Below, in pieces: positions 31,557 to 40,924 of a stretch of 64,000 nucleotides of DNA. Each line of letters opens with the position of its first letter. Position 1 is the first letter of the stretch. A model generated the notes under the pieces. It was not told where the DNA came from and made no database searches. It was given only the letters and a program-made list of their open reading frames with translations. Location of the stretch: contig NZ_OY735139.1 in assembly GCF_963457605.1 (NCBI RefSeq), positions 1,888,501 through 1,952,500 on the forward strand, read 5' to 3'. Source of the DNA: an uncultured Gellertiella sp. (GTDB lineage: Bacteria; Pseudomonadota; Alphaproteobacteria; Rhizobiales; Rhizobiaceae). The translations under genes were made by a program, and so were the position numbers.

Positions 31557-34500
31557 ATGATCCTGAGTGGTCGCGGTGTTACCGCAGTTCTCGGCCCCAC
31601 CAATACCGGCAAGACCCATTACGCCATCGAGCGGATGGTCGCGCATGGATCGGGCGTGATCGGGCTGCCGCTGCGGCTTCTGGCGCGCGAGGTCTATCAG
31701 CGGGTGGTGGAAAAGGTGGGCGCCGCCCATGTGGCGCTGGTGACCGGCGAGGAAAAGATCTCGCCGCCCAAGGCGCGCTTCCAGGTCTGTACCGTCGAGG
31801 CGATGCCGCGCGAGACGAAGGCCGCCTTTGTCGCCATCGACGAGGTGCAGCTGGCGGGCGATCTCGAGCGTGGCCATATTTTTACCGACCGGATCCTGCA
31901 CCTGCGCGGACGCGAGGAAACCCTGCTGCTGGGCGCAGGCACCATGCGACCGATCCTCGAACATTTGCTGCCGGGCATCGTCGTGGTCGAACGGCCGCGC
32001 CTGTCGCAGCTTGTCTATGCCGGATCGAAGAAGATCACCCGCCTGCCGAAGCGCAGCGCCATCGTCGCCTTCTCCGCCGAGGAGGTCTATGCGATTGCCG
32101 AACTGATCCGCCGCCAGCGGGGCGGGGCTGCGGTGGTGCTGGGGGCGCTGAGCCCGCGCACCCGCAATGCCCAGGTCGGCCTTTATCAGGAAGGCGATGT
32201 CGAATATCTTGTCGCCACCGATGCCATCGGCATGGGGCTTAACCTCGATGTCGACCATGTCGCCTTTGCCCAGGACCGCAAATTCGACGGTTACCAGTTC
32301 CGCGACCTCAATCCCGGCGAACTCGCCCAGATTGCCGGCCGCGCCGGTCGCCACGTGCGTGACGGCACCTTTGGCGTCACGGGCAGGGTCGATCCCTTCG
32401 AGCCTGATCTGGTCGAGCGGATCGAGACCCATCATTTCGATCCCGTCCGCGTCCTGCAGTGGCGCACCAAGCAATTCGACTTTTCCTCGATCCGGGCGCT
32501 CCGCGCCAGCCTCGATACGGTGCCGCCGGTTGCCGGGCTCACCCGGGCGCTGCCCGCCGTCGACCAGCAGGCCCTGGAAGCACTCGCCCGCTATCCGGAA
32601 ATTCAGGATCTTGCCACGACACCGCAAAGGGTGGAAAAGCTCTGGGAGGCTTGCGCGCTTCCCGACTACCGGCGCATCACGCCCGCCCAGCATGCCGAAC
32701 TCATCGCCACGCTCTACGCGGACCTGGTCCGGCACGGGACGGTGAACGAGGATTTCATGGCCGAGCAGGTGCTGAGGGCCGACCGAACCGATGGCGAAAT
32801 CGACACATTGTCGGCGCGAATCGCACAGATAAGGACCTGGACCTATGTGTCCAATCGTCCGGGATGGCTTGCCGATCCGACACACTGGCAAGAAAAGACG
32901 CGGGAAATCGAAGATAGGTTGTCCGACGCGTTACATGAACGGTTGACGAAACGCTTTGTTGATCGCAGGACATCTGTGCTCATGAAGCGCCTGAGAGAGA
33001 ATGCGATGCTGGAAGCTGAAATCAGTGTAAATGGCGATGTCTTTGTAGAAGGACATCATGTGGGGCAATTGGCCGGATTCCGGTTTTCGCCGATCTCCGC
33101 GTCCGACGGACCGGAAGCGAAAGCCGTGCAGGCTGCCGCGCAGAAGGCGCTTGCGCTGGAATTCGAGGCGCGTGCCGCCCGGCTTCATGCCTCCGGCAAT
33201 GGCGATCTGGCGCTGGGTGCCGATGGCTATGTGCGCTGGCTCGGCGAGCCGGTGGCGCGGCTGGCGGCCAATGACCACATCATGCGTCCGCGCGTCATCC
33301 TTTTGGCCGACGAGCAGCTGACCGGCATTGCCCGCGACCATGTCGCGGCCCGCCTCGAGCGCTTTGTCAATCATCACGTCTCGACCGTGCTGAAGCCGCT
33401 CGACGACATCTCGCGGGCCGAAGACCTGCAGGGGCTCGCAAAGGGCCTGGCCTTCCAGCTGGTGGAAAATCTGGGCGTGCTGTTCCGTCGCGATGTCACC
33501 GATGACGTGAAGTCGCTGGACCAGGAGGCGCGTGCCTCGATGCGCCGCTACGGCATCCGCTTCGGCGCCTATCACATTTTCATGCCGACGCTGCTGAAGC
33601 CCGCACCGGCGGAACTGATCACCCTGCTCTGGGCGCTGAAGAATGACGGCCTCGACAAGCCCGGCTATGGCGATCTCATTCCAGCCCTTGCCGCCGGCCG
33701 CACCTCGGTGGTTACCGATCCCGGCTTCGAGCGCACCTTCTACAAGCTTGCAGGCTTCCGGTTCCTCGGCAAGCGCGCGGTGCGAATCGACATTCTCGAG
33801 CGGCTCGCCGATATCATCCGCCCGCTGCTGCAGTGGAAGCCCGGCACCCATCCGCGCCCCGAGGGCGCCTATGATGGACGCCGCTTCACCAGCACGGCTG
33901 CCATGCTGTCGATCCTCGGTGCCACATCCGACGACATGGAAGAAATCCTGAAGGGCCTCGGCTACCGGGCCGATCCGGTCAAGGCGGAAGAAGCGCAGGC
34001 CTATCTGGCCTCGATTGCGCCGTCTGCTGCCGCGCCTGTTGCTGTCGCGGAAGCCGAAGCGACGGAAGCCGGTGACGACGCTGCGGAAGCGTCCGCCGCC
34101 GAAACAGCCGTACCGGTTGAAGCCGTGGCCGAGGCCGCTGTGGAAGCGCCCGTCGCCGGTGCCCCTGTTGGCGATGCCTCAGACGTGGCAGAGGCTGCGT
34201 CTGAAAGCGCGGAACCCGCTGCCGAACCGCAGGCGGAAGCGCCCGCCGAGGCAAAGCCGGTGCTGCTCTGGCGGCCCGCCGGACGCAACGACAACCAGCG
34301 CCCGGCGCATGGTGACCGCAACCGCCGTCCGCAGGGTGGCCATCGCCCGGCAGAGGGCGAGGCCCGCACGGATCGCCCGCAGGAAGGCCGTCGCAATGAT
34401 GGCAACCGGACCGGCGGCGAACGCCGCGCCGATGGCCAGCGCAATGACCGTCCCCGGGGCGAAGATCGTCCCCGCGGCGAAGATCGTCCGCGTGGCGAGG

Positions 34501-34739
34501 ATCGTCCCCGCGGCGAGGGTGCGCCGCGACCAAAGGGGGATCGTCCGCAGGGCGGCAAGCGCCCCGAGCGCAATGACCGTGCCGAAGGTGACCGCAAGAA
34601 CCGTCCCGACCGCAATGATCGCGGCCAGGGCAGCCAGCCCAACCGTTTCGAAGCCCGCCCGCCGAAGAAGGACAAGCCGATCGATCCGGATTCACCCTTC
34701 GCCAAGCTGGCCGCGCTGAAGGAACAGATGCAGAAGTAG
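31557..34739 (+). CDS. Suv3-like DEAD/DEAH-family RNA helicase with RG-rich tail
   Basis: A 1060-residue superfamily 2 helicase related to mitochondrial Suv3, found across Rhizobiales. Motif I GPTNTGKT (13-20), motif II DEVQ (95-98), then LLGAGTMRP, YLVATDAIGMGLNL and motif VI QIAGRAGRH. A long middle region of about 500 residues carries the Suv3 C-terminal elements. After about residue 820 the protein is disordered: an Ala/Glu-rich acidic part, then a Arg/Gly/Asp-rich part with a tandem (EDRPRG)4 repeat. The ATG at 31557 is chosen by family start; a TTG 15 bp upstream is possible. A role in RNA turnover is inferred. The non-coding region with three 87 bp repeats lies directly upstream. Confidence 0.9.
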   Translation: MILSGRGVTAVLGPTNTGKTHYAIERMVAHGSGVIGLPLRLLAREVYQRVVEKVGAAHVALVTGEEKISPPKARFQVCTVEAMPRETKAAFVAIDEVQLAGDLERGHIFTDRILHLRGREETLLLGAGTMRPILEHLLPGIVVVERPRLSQLVYAGSKKITRLPKRSAIVAFSAEEVYAIAELIRRQRGGAAVVLGALSPRTRNAQVGLYQEGDVEYLVATDAIGMGLNLDVDHVAFAQDRKFDGYQFRDLNPGELAQIAGRAGRHVRDGTFGVTGRVDPFEPDLVERIETHHFDPVRVLQWRTKQFDFSSIRALRASLDTVPPVAGLTRALPAVDQQALEALARYPEIQDLATTPQRVEKLWEACALPDYRRITPAQHAELIATLYADLVRHGTVNEDFMAEQVLRADRTDGEIDTLSARIAQIRTWTYVSNRPGWLADPTHWQEKTREIEDRLSDALHERLTKRFVDRRTSVLMKRLRENAMLEAEISVNGDVFVEGHHVGQLAGFRFSPISASDGPEAKAVQAAAQKALALEFEARAARLHASGNGDLALGADGYVRWLGEPVARLAANDHIMRPRVILLADEQLTGIARDHVAARLERFVNHHVSTVLKPLDDISRAEDLQGLAKGLAFQLVENLGVLFRRDVTDDVKSLDQEARASMRRYGIRFGAYHIFMPTLLKPAPAELITLLWALKNDGLDKPGYGDLIPALAAGRTSVVTDPGFERTFYKLAGFRFLGKRAVRIDILERLADIIRPLLQWKPGTHPRPEGAYDGRRFTSTAAMLSILGATSDDMEEILKGLGYRADPVKAEEAQAYLASIAPSAAAPVAVAEAEATEAGDDAAEASAAETAVPVEAVAEAAVEAPVAGAPVGDASDVAEAASESAEPAAEPQAEAPAEAKPVLLWRPAGRNDNQRPAHGDRNRRPQGGHRPAEGEARTDRPQEGRRNDGNRTGGERRADGQRNDRPRGEDRPRGEDRPRGEDRPRGEGAPRPKGDRPQGGKRPERNDRAEGDRKNRPDRNDRGQGSQPNRFEARPPKKDKPIDPDSPFAKLAALKEQMQK
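34450..34521 (+). repeat. 18 bp tandem repeat inside the helicase tail
   Basis: Four near-identical 18 bp units of the form CGTCCCCGCGGCGAAGAT encode RPRGED repeats. This is an in-frame expandable tract in a disordered tail. Confidence 0.8.
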
Positions 34740-34742
34740 GCG

Positions 34743-35060
34743 ATGGGCGATCACGGACAGCCACGGGAAGACGCGCGACAGCGCCTCGACAAGTGGCTGT
34801 TCTTCTCAAGGCTGATGAAATCGCGCGCCAGCGCCCAGAAGCGGATTTCCGATGGTGAGGTCCGGGTGAATGGCCGCAAGGTCGCGCAGCCAAGCCTGAC
34901 CGTCCGGCCCGGTGACCGGATCGAGATCCTCACCTGGCGCGGCATAAGGCTGCAGGTGCAGACCGTCGACGTGATTTTGCCCGGCGACCGGCGCGGCCCT
35001 TTCGAGGAAGCACGACTGCTCTATCGCGACCATGGCAGCGAGATGCGCGACGAGGATTGA
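34743..35060 (+). CDS. S4-domain RNA-binding protein (Hsp15-like)
   Basis: A 105-residue protein with an S4 RNA-binding domain: RLDKWLFFSRLMKSRASAQKRISDGEVRVNGRKV, split over two strands, then VRPGDRIEI. This resembles HslR/Hsp15, which binds stalled 50S-peptidyl-tRNA complexes. It starts 3 bp after the helicase stop, so it is almost certainly co-transcribed and coupled, which also argues that the helicase acts on RNA. Confidence 0.9.
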   Translation: MGDHGQPREDARQRLDKWLFFSRLMKSRASAQKRISDGEVRVNGRKVAQPSLTVRPGDRIEILTWRGIRLQVQTVDVILPGDRRGPFEEARLLYRDHGSEMRDED

Positions 35061-35091
35061 CAGCGTCCGCCCGCATTCTACTTGCTGCGGG

Positions 35092-35613
35092 TCACGCTTC
35101 GGGGCGAAAGCTCTTGAGCACTTCGGGATCTGTTTCGATCCGCCCGGCCCCGATCAGATCCAGACAATAGGGAACGGCCGGAAAGACGGCCTCGAGGCTC
35201 ATCGCGATGGAACGGGGCCGCCCGGGCAGATTGATGATCAGCGACTTGCCCCTCGTCCCCGCCGTCTGCCGGGAGAGAATGGCGGTCGGCACCTGTTCGA
35301 GGCTGCGGCGGCGCAGCAACTCGCCAAAGCCCGGCAGTTCCTTTTCCATGACGCGTTTCATTGCTTCGGGGGTCTGGTCGCGCGGCGACGGGCCTGTTCC
35401 GCCGGTGGTCAGCACCAGATCGGCCCCGGCCTGGTCGCAGAGATCGATCAGCGCCCCACTTACCGACCCGGTGCCATCGGGTACGATCCGGCGGGTCACC
35501 GTATAGGGCGTGACGATCACCCGGGCGAGCCAGCTTTCGATGGCCGGGCCGCTGATGTCCTTATAGGTCCCCTCGCTGGCGCGGTCCGATACGGTCAGAA
35601 TGGCAATATGCAT
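35092..35613 (-). CDS. mogA: Molybdopterin adenylyltransferase (MogA/MoaB family)
   Basis: A 173-residue enzyme of molybdenum cofactor synthesis that adenylates molybdopterin. It starts MHIAILTVSDRASEGTYKDISGP, with the conserved TTGGTGPSPRDQTPEA motif that binds the pterin and the later INLPGRPRSIAMSLEAV. It converges on the S4-protein gene and is divergent from fdxA. MogA rather than MoaB is chosen from the start and the SGP/TP pattern; the distinction is fairly but not fully secure. Confidence 0.88.
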   Translation of the reverse strand: MHIAILTVSDRASEGTYKDISGPAIESWLARVIVTPYTVTRRIVPDGTGSVSGALIDLCDQAGADLVLTTGGTGPSPRDQTPEAMKRVMEKELPGFGELLRRRSLEQVPTAILSRQTAGTRGKSLIINLPGRPRSIAMSLEAVFPAVPYCLDLIGAGRIETDPEVLKSFRPEA

Positions 35614-35971
35614 GGTCAGCTCCTTCTGCAGCTCCCGCTATAGCAAGGATCGGCGCGGCGACAAATGTTTCCGTGGGTCGGGAGGGTTCATGGCAGAAAC
35701 CGCAGTGATAGAGACAAATTGACCCGGTCGGCTCTGGAGTCCCCGGGCAATTGGAAATCCTTACCTCCGCTTTGGCATTTTCGGAACGGAAAATTCTTGC
35801 AACGCTGCGGCAAAGCCGATACCTCACGGACCCTGAGAAGCCGGGTCCATTGCGCCCGGCTGAAGCCTTGTCTCCCCGGCAAAAGGGGCACGGTCGTCCC
35901 CGGGGTCAGCTGCTGTCCACCGAAGGCGCCTGTCGCCTCGGCCAAATCGCCGGAACCATCTGGAGTGCACC
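35614..35971. other. Intergenic region mogA / fdxA
   Basis: 358 bp, divergent. No gene, repeat or known RNA is recognised. It is GC-rich with several short hairpins; it must hold both promoters. Confidence 0.5.
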
Positions 35972-36313
35972 ATGACATATGTCGTGACTGATAATTGTGT
36001 CCGATGCAAATATACGGACTGTGTCGAGGTCTGCCCCGTCGACTGCTTCTACGAGGGCGAAAATTTTCTGGTGATCCATCCGGACGAATGCATCGACTGC
36101 GGTGTCTGTGAACCGGAATGCCCGGCCGAAGCAATCAAGCCGGACACCGATTCCGGTCTCGACAAATGGCTGAAAATCAACGCGGAATATGCGCTGATCT
36201 GGCCGAACATCACCGTTAAGCGGGACCCGCTTCCCGAGGCCAAGGAGATGGACGGGGTCGAGGGCAAGTTCGAGAAATTCTTCTCCGAAAATCCGGGCTC
36301 CGGCGACGTCTGA
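35972..36313 (+). CDS. fdxA: 7Fe ferredoxin FdxA
   Basis: A 113-residue bacterial-type ferredoxin. The cysteine pattern is [17 protein letters not shown] (a [3Fe-4S]-type site with residues spread as in 7Fe ferredoxins) and [12 protein letters not shown] ([4Fe-4S] site). The C-terminal extension [20 protein letters not shown] is typical of the FdxA group. It is a cytosolic electron carrier; its partner is unknown. Confidence 0.95.
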   Translation: MTYVVTDNCVRCKYTDCVEVCPVDCFYEGENFLVIHPDECIDCGVCEPECPAEAIKPDTDSGLDKWLKINAEYALIWPNITVKRDPLPEAKEMDGVEGKFEKFFSENPGSGDV

Positions 36314-36815
36314 TGCGGCAGGGCCGTCCCCCGATGCGGCGGGGATGGTCAGGACTGGAGGGCAGCCTGGCGGTGATTCCCGCCTCTCCCCGGCGAAAGC
36401 TGGACCTCACCTTTCTGCAAGCATGACGCCTGACGCCGGCTTTGTTTTCCCGTCATGGACGATGAAAGCCGAGCGAATCAAAACCGAAACCGGTTGAACC
36501 GGTTCGCCAGTGGCTGGCAAGGCACAGGCAAAGCAAATTATTGATTTCCGCATATTTTTGTGTTAGGGTTCAAACACTGATCCACTTTGGGGCAATTTGC
36601 TGCCCGCAACCATCACGAAAGCAAACGAAGATTCCGGACGATAACCACGTGAGGCAGGCTTGCGCCTGATTGCTGCGGTTTTTGCTCACGGATCGTTTCT
36701 CTTGTGCCAAGTGCTGGAACAGAACTGGAGTCACCCGGCGGACCACCGCCTATTCCGGGCCTGACTGACCCGGCCCCGGCCTGACCGGGAGCGTAACAGG
36801 GAGTTTTTGAATCGA
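36314..36815. other. Intergenic region fdxA / carD
   Basis: 502 bp, no gene. Two AACCGGTT palindromes (near 36488 and 36496) form a tandem GAACCGGTT motif. An AT-rich stretch around 36535-36575 is the likely carD promoter area. I see no known RNA. Confidence 0.5.
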
Positions 36816-37385
36816 ATGACGAACCAGCAGAAAAAATCTTCGACGCGCCAGGGTTTCAAGACCGGTGAATCGATCGTCTACCCGGCCCATGGGGTCGGCA
36901 CGATCACCGCTATCGAAGAGCAGGAAGTGGCGGGCATGAAGCTCGAGCTTTTCGTGATCGATTTTGAAAAGGACAAGATGCGCCTGAAGGTGCCGGTCGC
37001 AAAGGCCGTCAGCATCGGCATGCGCAAGCTTTCGGAAACCGATTTTGTCGAGCGCGCCCTGAAGGTCGTGCAGGGCAAGGCCCGCGTCAAGCGGACGATG
37101 TGGTCGCGTCGCGCCCAGGAATATGATGCCAAGATCAATTCCGGCGACCTGATTGCCATCGCGGAAGTGGTGCGCGACCTCTATCGCGCCGAAAACCAGC
37201 CGGAGCAGTCCTATTCCGAACGCCAGCTCTATGAAGCCGCCCTGGATCGCATGGCCCGCGAAATCGCCGCCGTGAACAAGGTGTCCGATACGGAATCGGT
37301 ACGTCTGGTCGAGAGCCATCTGGCCAAGGGCCCGAAGCGCGGCAAGGCGATTGAAGAAGAAGAAAGCCAGGAAGAGGCGGCTTGA
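36816..37385 (+). CDS. carD: CarD family transcriptional regulator
   Basis: A 189-residue protein that binds RNA polymerase beta and stabilises the open complex. The N-terminal RID/Tudor-like domain shows FKTGESIVYPAHGVGTITAIEEQ, the basic helical domain follows (AKAVSIGMRKLSE, VKRTMWSRRAQEYDAKINSGD), and an acidic Glu tail ends it. The ATG at 36816 gives MTNQQKKSSTRQG. A TTG at 36807 has a better-placed GGGAG and would add three residues, so the start is slightly uncertain. Confidence 0.94.
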   Translation: MTNQQKKSSTRQGFKTGESIVYPAHGVGTITAIEEQEVAGMKLELFVIDFEKDKMRLKVPVAKAVSIGMRKLSETDFVERALKVVQGKARVKRTMWSRRAQEYDAKINSGDLIAIAEVVRDLYRAENQPEQSYSERQLYEAALDRMAREIAAVNKVSDTESVRLVESHLAKGPKRGKAIEEEESQEEAA

Positions 37386-37417
37386 TTTCAGCCGGTTGCG
37401 ACCTATCTCTTCAAAGA

Positions 37418-37440
37418 CCCGGCTCAGGCCGGGTTTTTTT
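37418..37440 (+). terminator. Terminator after carD
   Basis: CCCGG and CCGGG stem with a CTCAGG loop (37418-37433), followed by seven T. Strong intrinsic terminator. Confidence 0.9.
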
Positions 37441-37588
37441 ATGAAACTTTTTCCCGGTTTCTCCGTTTAACATTCGGAGTGCCGGATCACCGCTCGGGAC
37501 AATCGTTTCGTCGTCGGCAAGCATGGCGCTTCAGCAATGATCACCCAGGAATCCGGCGCTCCGGAAGGCTGGAGACGCCAGGAGACGG

Positions 37589-38455
37589 ATGATGACGAAT
37601 ACTGCCGCAGACCGTACAATGATCAGGCTGGCAATGGCGGCGCCCTATCTCAGCCGCGAGGAAGAAAACCGGCTCGGCGTGCGCTGGCGCGGAGCCGACG
37701 ACCAGAATGCCCTCAACCAGATTGTCGTTGCCCATATGCGGCTGGTGATCTCGATGTCGGGGAAGTTTCGCAATTTCGGCCTTTCCGCCAATGATCTCGC
37801 CCAGGAAGGCTATGCGGGCCTGCTGGAAGCGGCAGCCCGTTTTGACCCTGGTCGCGGTTTTCGTTTCTCCACCTATGCCTCCTGGTGGATCAAGGCCTCG
37901 ATGCAGGACTATATCCTGCGCAACTGGTCGATCGTGCGGGGTGGCACAAGCTCGGGCCAGAAGGCGCTGTTCTTCAATCTGCGGCGGTTGCGCGCCAAGC
38001 TGGCACGCGGCGATGTCCAGCTGACGGCCGAAGCGGCCCATCAGGAAATTGCCACGGCGCTTGGGGTTGGCCTTGCCGATGTGCAGCGCATGGATGCCCG
38101 CCTTTCCGGCGGCGACGTGCCTTTCGAAACACCTTCCGGCCCCGGCGAAGGCCAGAGCCTGTCCGATGTGCTGCGCAGCGATGCGCCTTTGCCGGACGAA
38201 CAGGCGGAATCCCTGATCGACGGCGAGCGGCGCATGGCCTGGCTGCGCTCGGCGCTCACCCATCTCAACCCCCGCGAACTGGCAATCATTTCGGCACGGC
38301 GTCTGAAGGATGACAGCGAAACCCTGGAAGCTTTGGGCTGCAAGCTCGGAATTTCCAAGGAGCGGGTGCGCCAGATCGAAAGCCGGGCACTGGAAAAGCT
38401 GAAGATAGCGTTGACGCAGGACAATCCCGGCAGGGAGCGCCGCAGCTATTATTGA
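37589..38455 (+). CDS. rpoH2: RNA polymerase sigma-32 factor (RpoH2 type)
   Basis: Heat-shock/stress sigma factor of 288 residues. Region 2 shows DLAQEGYAGLLEAAARFDP and FSTYASWWIKASMQDYILRNWSIVR; the RpoH box is QKALFFNLR (about 124-132); region 4 ends LGISKERVRQIESRALEKLK. Rhizobia have two or more rpoH genes. The position just downstream of carD matches rpoH2 as I recall it in Sinorhizobium, where it is driven by the general stress sigma factor; I did not find a clear GGAAC promoter here. The ATG at 37589 or 37592 (tandem) has AGGAG upstream. Confidence 0.9.
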   Translation: MMTNTAADRTMIRLAMAAPYLSREEENRLGVRWRGADDQNALNQIVVAHMRLVISMSGKFRNFGLSANDLAQEGYAGLLEAAARFDPGRGFRFSTYASWWIKASMQDYILRNWSIVRGGTSSGQKALFFNLRRLRAKLARGDVQLTAEAAHQEIATALGVGLADVQRMDARLSGGDVPFETPSGPGEGQSLSDVLRSDAPLPDEQAESLIDGERRMAWLRSALTHLNPRELAIISARRLKDDSETLEALGCKLGISKERVRQIESRALEKLKIALTQDNPGRERRSYY

Positions 38456-38462
38456 GGTCTGA

Positions 38463-40031
38463 TCATTCCGAAATGATTTTTACCCTTGAACCCGGCGTCA
38501 GAACAGATGTCGGGTTCAGGGCGTTGATGAGCTGGAACAGTTCCAGTTTGCGGTTGGTTCCCATCATCCGGCTTGACAGCGTGCCGATGGTCTCGCCCGG
38601 CTGTACCGTTACCACCCGGATACGCAGCGGCTTCAGCGACGCGGATTCCTCAGGCGACATCTTGCGGAAGCTCGACCGCAGCAGATTGGCTGTGGGGACA
38701 AGTGCGGCACTGCCTTTCGGCACGGCGGTCAGGAACCGGAAGATCTTGCCGTCGGTGCGGATCACCGTGACATCGAAATCCCATCGGTCCGCCGAGGCGC
38801 GGGCCGTGGCCGCTTCCAGCCCGTTGAGCAGCAGAGGCCGGATCGAATCGGGTTGCAGGCCCGTTACCCAACCGCTGGAAATGTAATTGGTGAGACTGCC
38901 GTGGCTGGTATCGGCAACGCCGTCAAAGCGGATGGCCGCCTCGCCGGGGCCGGTCGCCAGAACCGCTTCCACCTTGTTGTCGATCTGGAACCCGTCAGGC
39001 ACGTCGAAACGGATGCCGAGACCGCCATGCAGGAAGGTCTGGCCCCGCACATAGCCTTCCTGCGGACTGTCGCCATAGAGCAGCCCGTCGATGCCGTCGA
39101 GATAATAGTCACGCCCCTTGTCGCCAACCGTGCCTTCCATGCCGAAACTGCGGGCATGGATGCGGGCAAGGTCGATGCGCTGTGGTGTATTGGGATGGCT
39201 GGACAGGAAGTCGAGTGTCTGGTCGGTATCGGCATTGGCCGAGACGAAGCGGCTGTAGCGTGCCATGGAATCGAGAAAGCGCGCCGCCGCGTAGGGGTCA
39301 TAATGTGCCTCGCCCAGCATCCTGACGCCGATCACATCGGCCTGCAGTTCCTGATTGCGCGAGAAGGCCGCAAGCCGGAGCTTGCCGCGAGCCAGCGCCT
39401 GCTTGCCGGCGATATCGCTGGACAGCACCTCGGCCACCACCTGGCTGGCGATCACTTCGGCTTCTTCGCGTTTTTGCCGCTCGACCCCGTGATTGGCCGT
39501 GACATGCCCCATTTCATGGGAAAGCACGGCGGCGACTTCGGAGGCATCATTGGCCAGCGCCAGCAGCCCGCGCGTCACATAGAGATAGCCGCCGGGAAGC
39601 GCGAAGGCATTGATGGCAGGCGAATCCAGCAAGGTGATCTTGTAGGATTGCGCCGGATTTTCCGACACCGCCGTCAGCGCCCCGGTAATGCGGGCGACCA
39701 GCCGCTCGGTCCTGGCATCGCGGTATTCGCCGCCATAGCTCGCCACGATCCGGGGATGTTCCTTCGCGCCCACCTGTGCGCTTGGATCATTCTTCTGAAC
39801 CTCATCGACAATCTGCGGACTGGACGAGGGCGAGACGGTCGGCTCATAGCTCTGGCTGAAAAACGACTGGCAGGAGGTGAGGCCAAGCGAGGCGGTCAGC
39901 ACGCAGCCCAGCGCCAGATGCCTGAAACGCTGCCCGCCGGTCCGGTGCCCGCCTGCAAGGGGATTGCGACCGGATTGAGTTGCCATTCCGGCTACCGTCA
40001 TCGTCATCTGCTTTTTGACACTATCACTCAT
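38463..40031 (-). CDS. M48 family metalloprotease, lipoprotein
   Basis: A 522-residue cell-envelope protease of the BepA/LoiP-like group. The N-terminus holds a hydrophobic segment with a lipobox LTSC (Cys near residue 54), so it is probably a lipoprotein. The zinc motif is HEMGH with ANHG following, and the third ligand region is ELQADVIGVRML. The C-terminal 100 residues resemble a LysM-like domain (VVTVQPGETIGTLSSRMMG), pointing to peptidoglycan contact. The first 30 residues are uncertain: other ATG codons follow the first within 8 residues. It converges on rpoH2 with 7 bp between the stops. Confidence 0.9.
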   Translation of the reverse strand: MSDSVKKQMTMTVAGMATQSGRNPLAGGHRTGGQRFRHLALGCVLTASLGLTSCQSFFSQSYEPTVSPSSSPQIVDEVQKNDPSAQVGAKEHPRIVASYGGEYRDARTERLVARITGALTAVSENPAQSYKITLLDSPAINAFALPGGYLYVTRGLLALANDASEVAAVLSHEMGHVTANHGVERQKREEAEVIASQVVAEVLSSDIAGKQALARGKLRLAAFSRNQELQADVIGVRMLGEAHYDPYAAARFLDSMARYSRFVSANADTDQTLDFLSSHPNTPQRIDLARIHARSFGMEGTVGDKGRDYYLDGIDGLLYGDSPQEGYVRGQTFLHGGLGIRFDVPDGFQIDNKVEAVLATGPGEAAIRFDGVADTSHGSLTNYISSGWVTGLQPDSIRPLLLNGLEAATARASADRWDFDVTVIRTDGKIFRFLTAVPKGSAALVPTANLLRSSFRKMSPEESASLKPLRIRVVTVQPGETIGTLSSRMMGTNRKLELFQLINALNPTSVLTPGSRVKIISE

Positions 40032-40162
40032 CAGGGGGGCGAAGAAGCAAGGGTTGCGCTTTTCGCAACCGTCCGGGCTGCACGATACATGCTCTAACCG
40101 ATTTTAGCCCCGTTTGCATAGCTCTACCGGACGTATTCCTCAGATGGCAGGTGCTGCATCAT

Positions 40163-40924
40163 TCAATCTGTCTTCGGTGGAAATGTGGCCAAAAACCCTT
40201 TCCTTGCCGCTTTTCCGAGGAATTCCGCGATATCCTCCGGCGTTTCGCGCAACAGGAACGTCAGCCTTGCCTCATCGGCGCAAATTTCGCCATCCTTCAG
40301 GAAAATCACCCTGTCAGCCAGCCGTTCCACGTCGGACAGCATATGGGTGACCAAGAGCACGGTGACACCGGTTTCGCGCTGAAGGGCGGCAAGCAGGTCG
40401 GCCATGCTGGCCCGCAGGCCGGGATCGAGCGCCGCAAAGGGCTCGTCAAGCAGCAGGAACGGCCGGTCCCGGACCAGTGCCCGGGCAAAGGCTGCCCTTT
40501 GCCGTTCGCCGCCCGACAGCGTTCCGGGCAAGCGGTCCTGATAGCCGCCAAGCCCGGTGCGCTCGAGGCTTGCCAGAATGCGGGCGCGGTCTTCCGCCGA
40601 CAGCCGCAGCGCCGGGCTGATGCCGAGGCCGATATTGGTGAAGAGGTCGAGATGGGCAAAGAGATTGTTGTCCTGGAACACCAGCGACACCGGCCGGCTA
40701 CCTGGAAGGAGGGCGGTGGAATCCTCTGCCCCGAACCGGATACGGCCCTGCTGCGGCTGCTCGAAGCCGGCAATCAGGTTGAGAAGGGTCGTCTTGCCGG
40801 AGCCGGAAGGGCCGCAGACCGCCGTCACCCGTCCGGCCCCGATATGGCAATTGAAGCGGAAGGTCTGGTCGCCGCGTTTCAGCACCACGTGGTCGAGGGT
40901 GATGGATCTGTCCCTATCGGTCAT
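40163..40924 (-). CDS. thiQ: Thiamine ABC transporter ATPase
   Basis: ATP-binding subunit of the thiamine/TPP importer. The 253 residues show Walker A GPSGSGKTT, the Q-loop VFQDNNLFAHL, signature LSGGERQRAAFARAL and Walker B LLLDEPFAALD. The ATG at 40924 lies inside the end of thiP (11 bp overlap); the frame extends further back only opposite thiP sequence. It is the last gene of the riboswitch-controlled thiBPQ operon. Confidence 0.95.
   Translation of the reverse strand: MTDRDRSITLDHVVLKRGDQTFRFNCHIGAGRVTAVCGPSGSGKTTLLNLIAGFEQPQQGRIRFGAEDSTALLPGSRPVSLVFQDNNLFAHLDLFTNIGLGISPALRLSAEDRARILASLERTGLGGYQDRLPGTLSGGERQRAAFARALVRDRPFLLLDEPFAALDPGLRASMADLLAALQRETGVTVLLVTHMLSDVERLADRVIFLKDGEICADEARLTFLLRETPEDIAEFLGKAARKGFLATFPPKTD

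Noticed and set aside
37386..37588. RpoE2/EcfG-type promoter for rpoH2
   Set aside because: No GGAAC with a CGTT at the right spacing was found, although this control is known in relatives.
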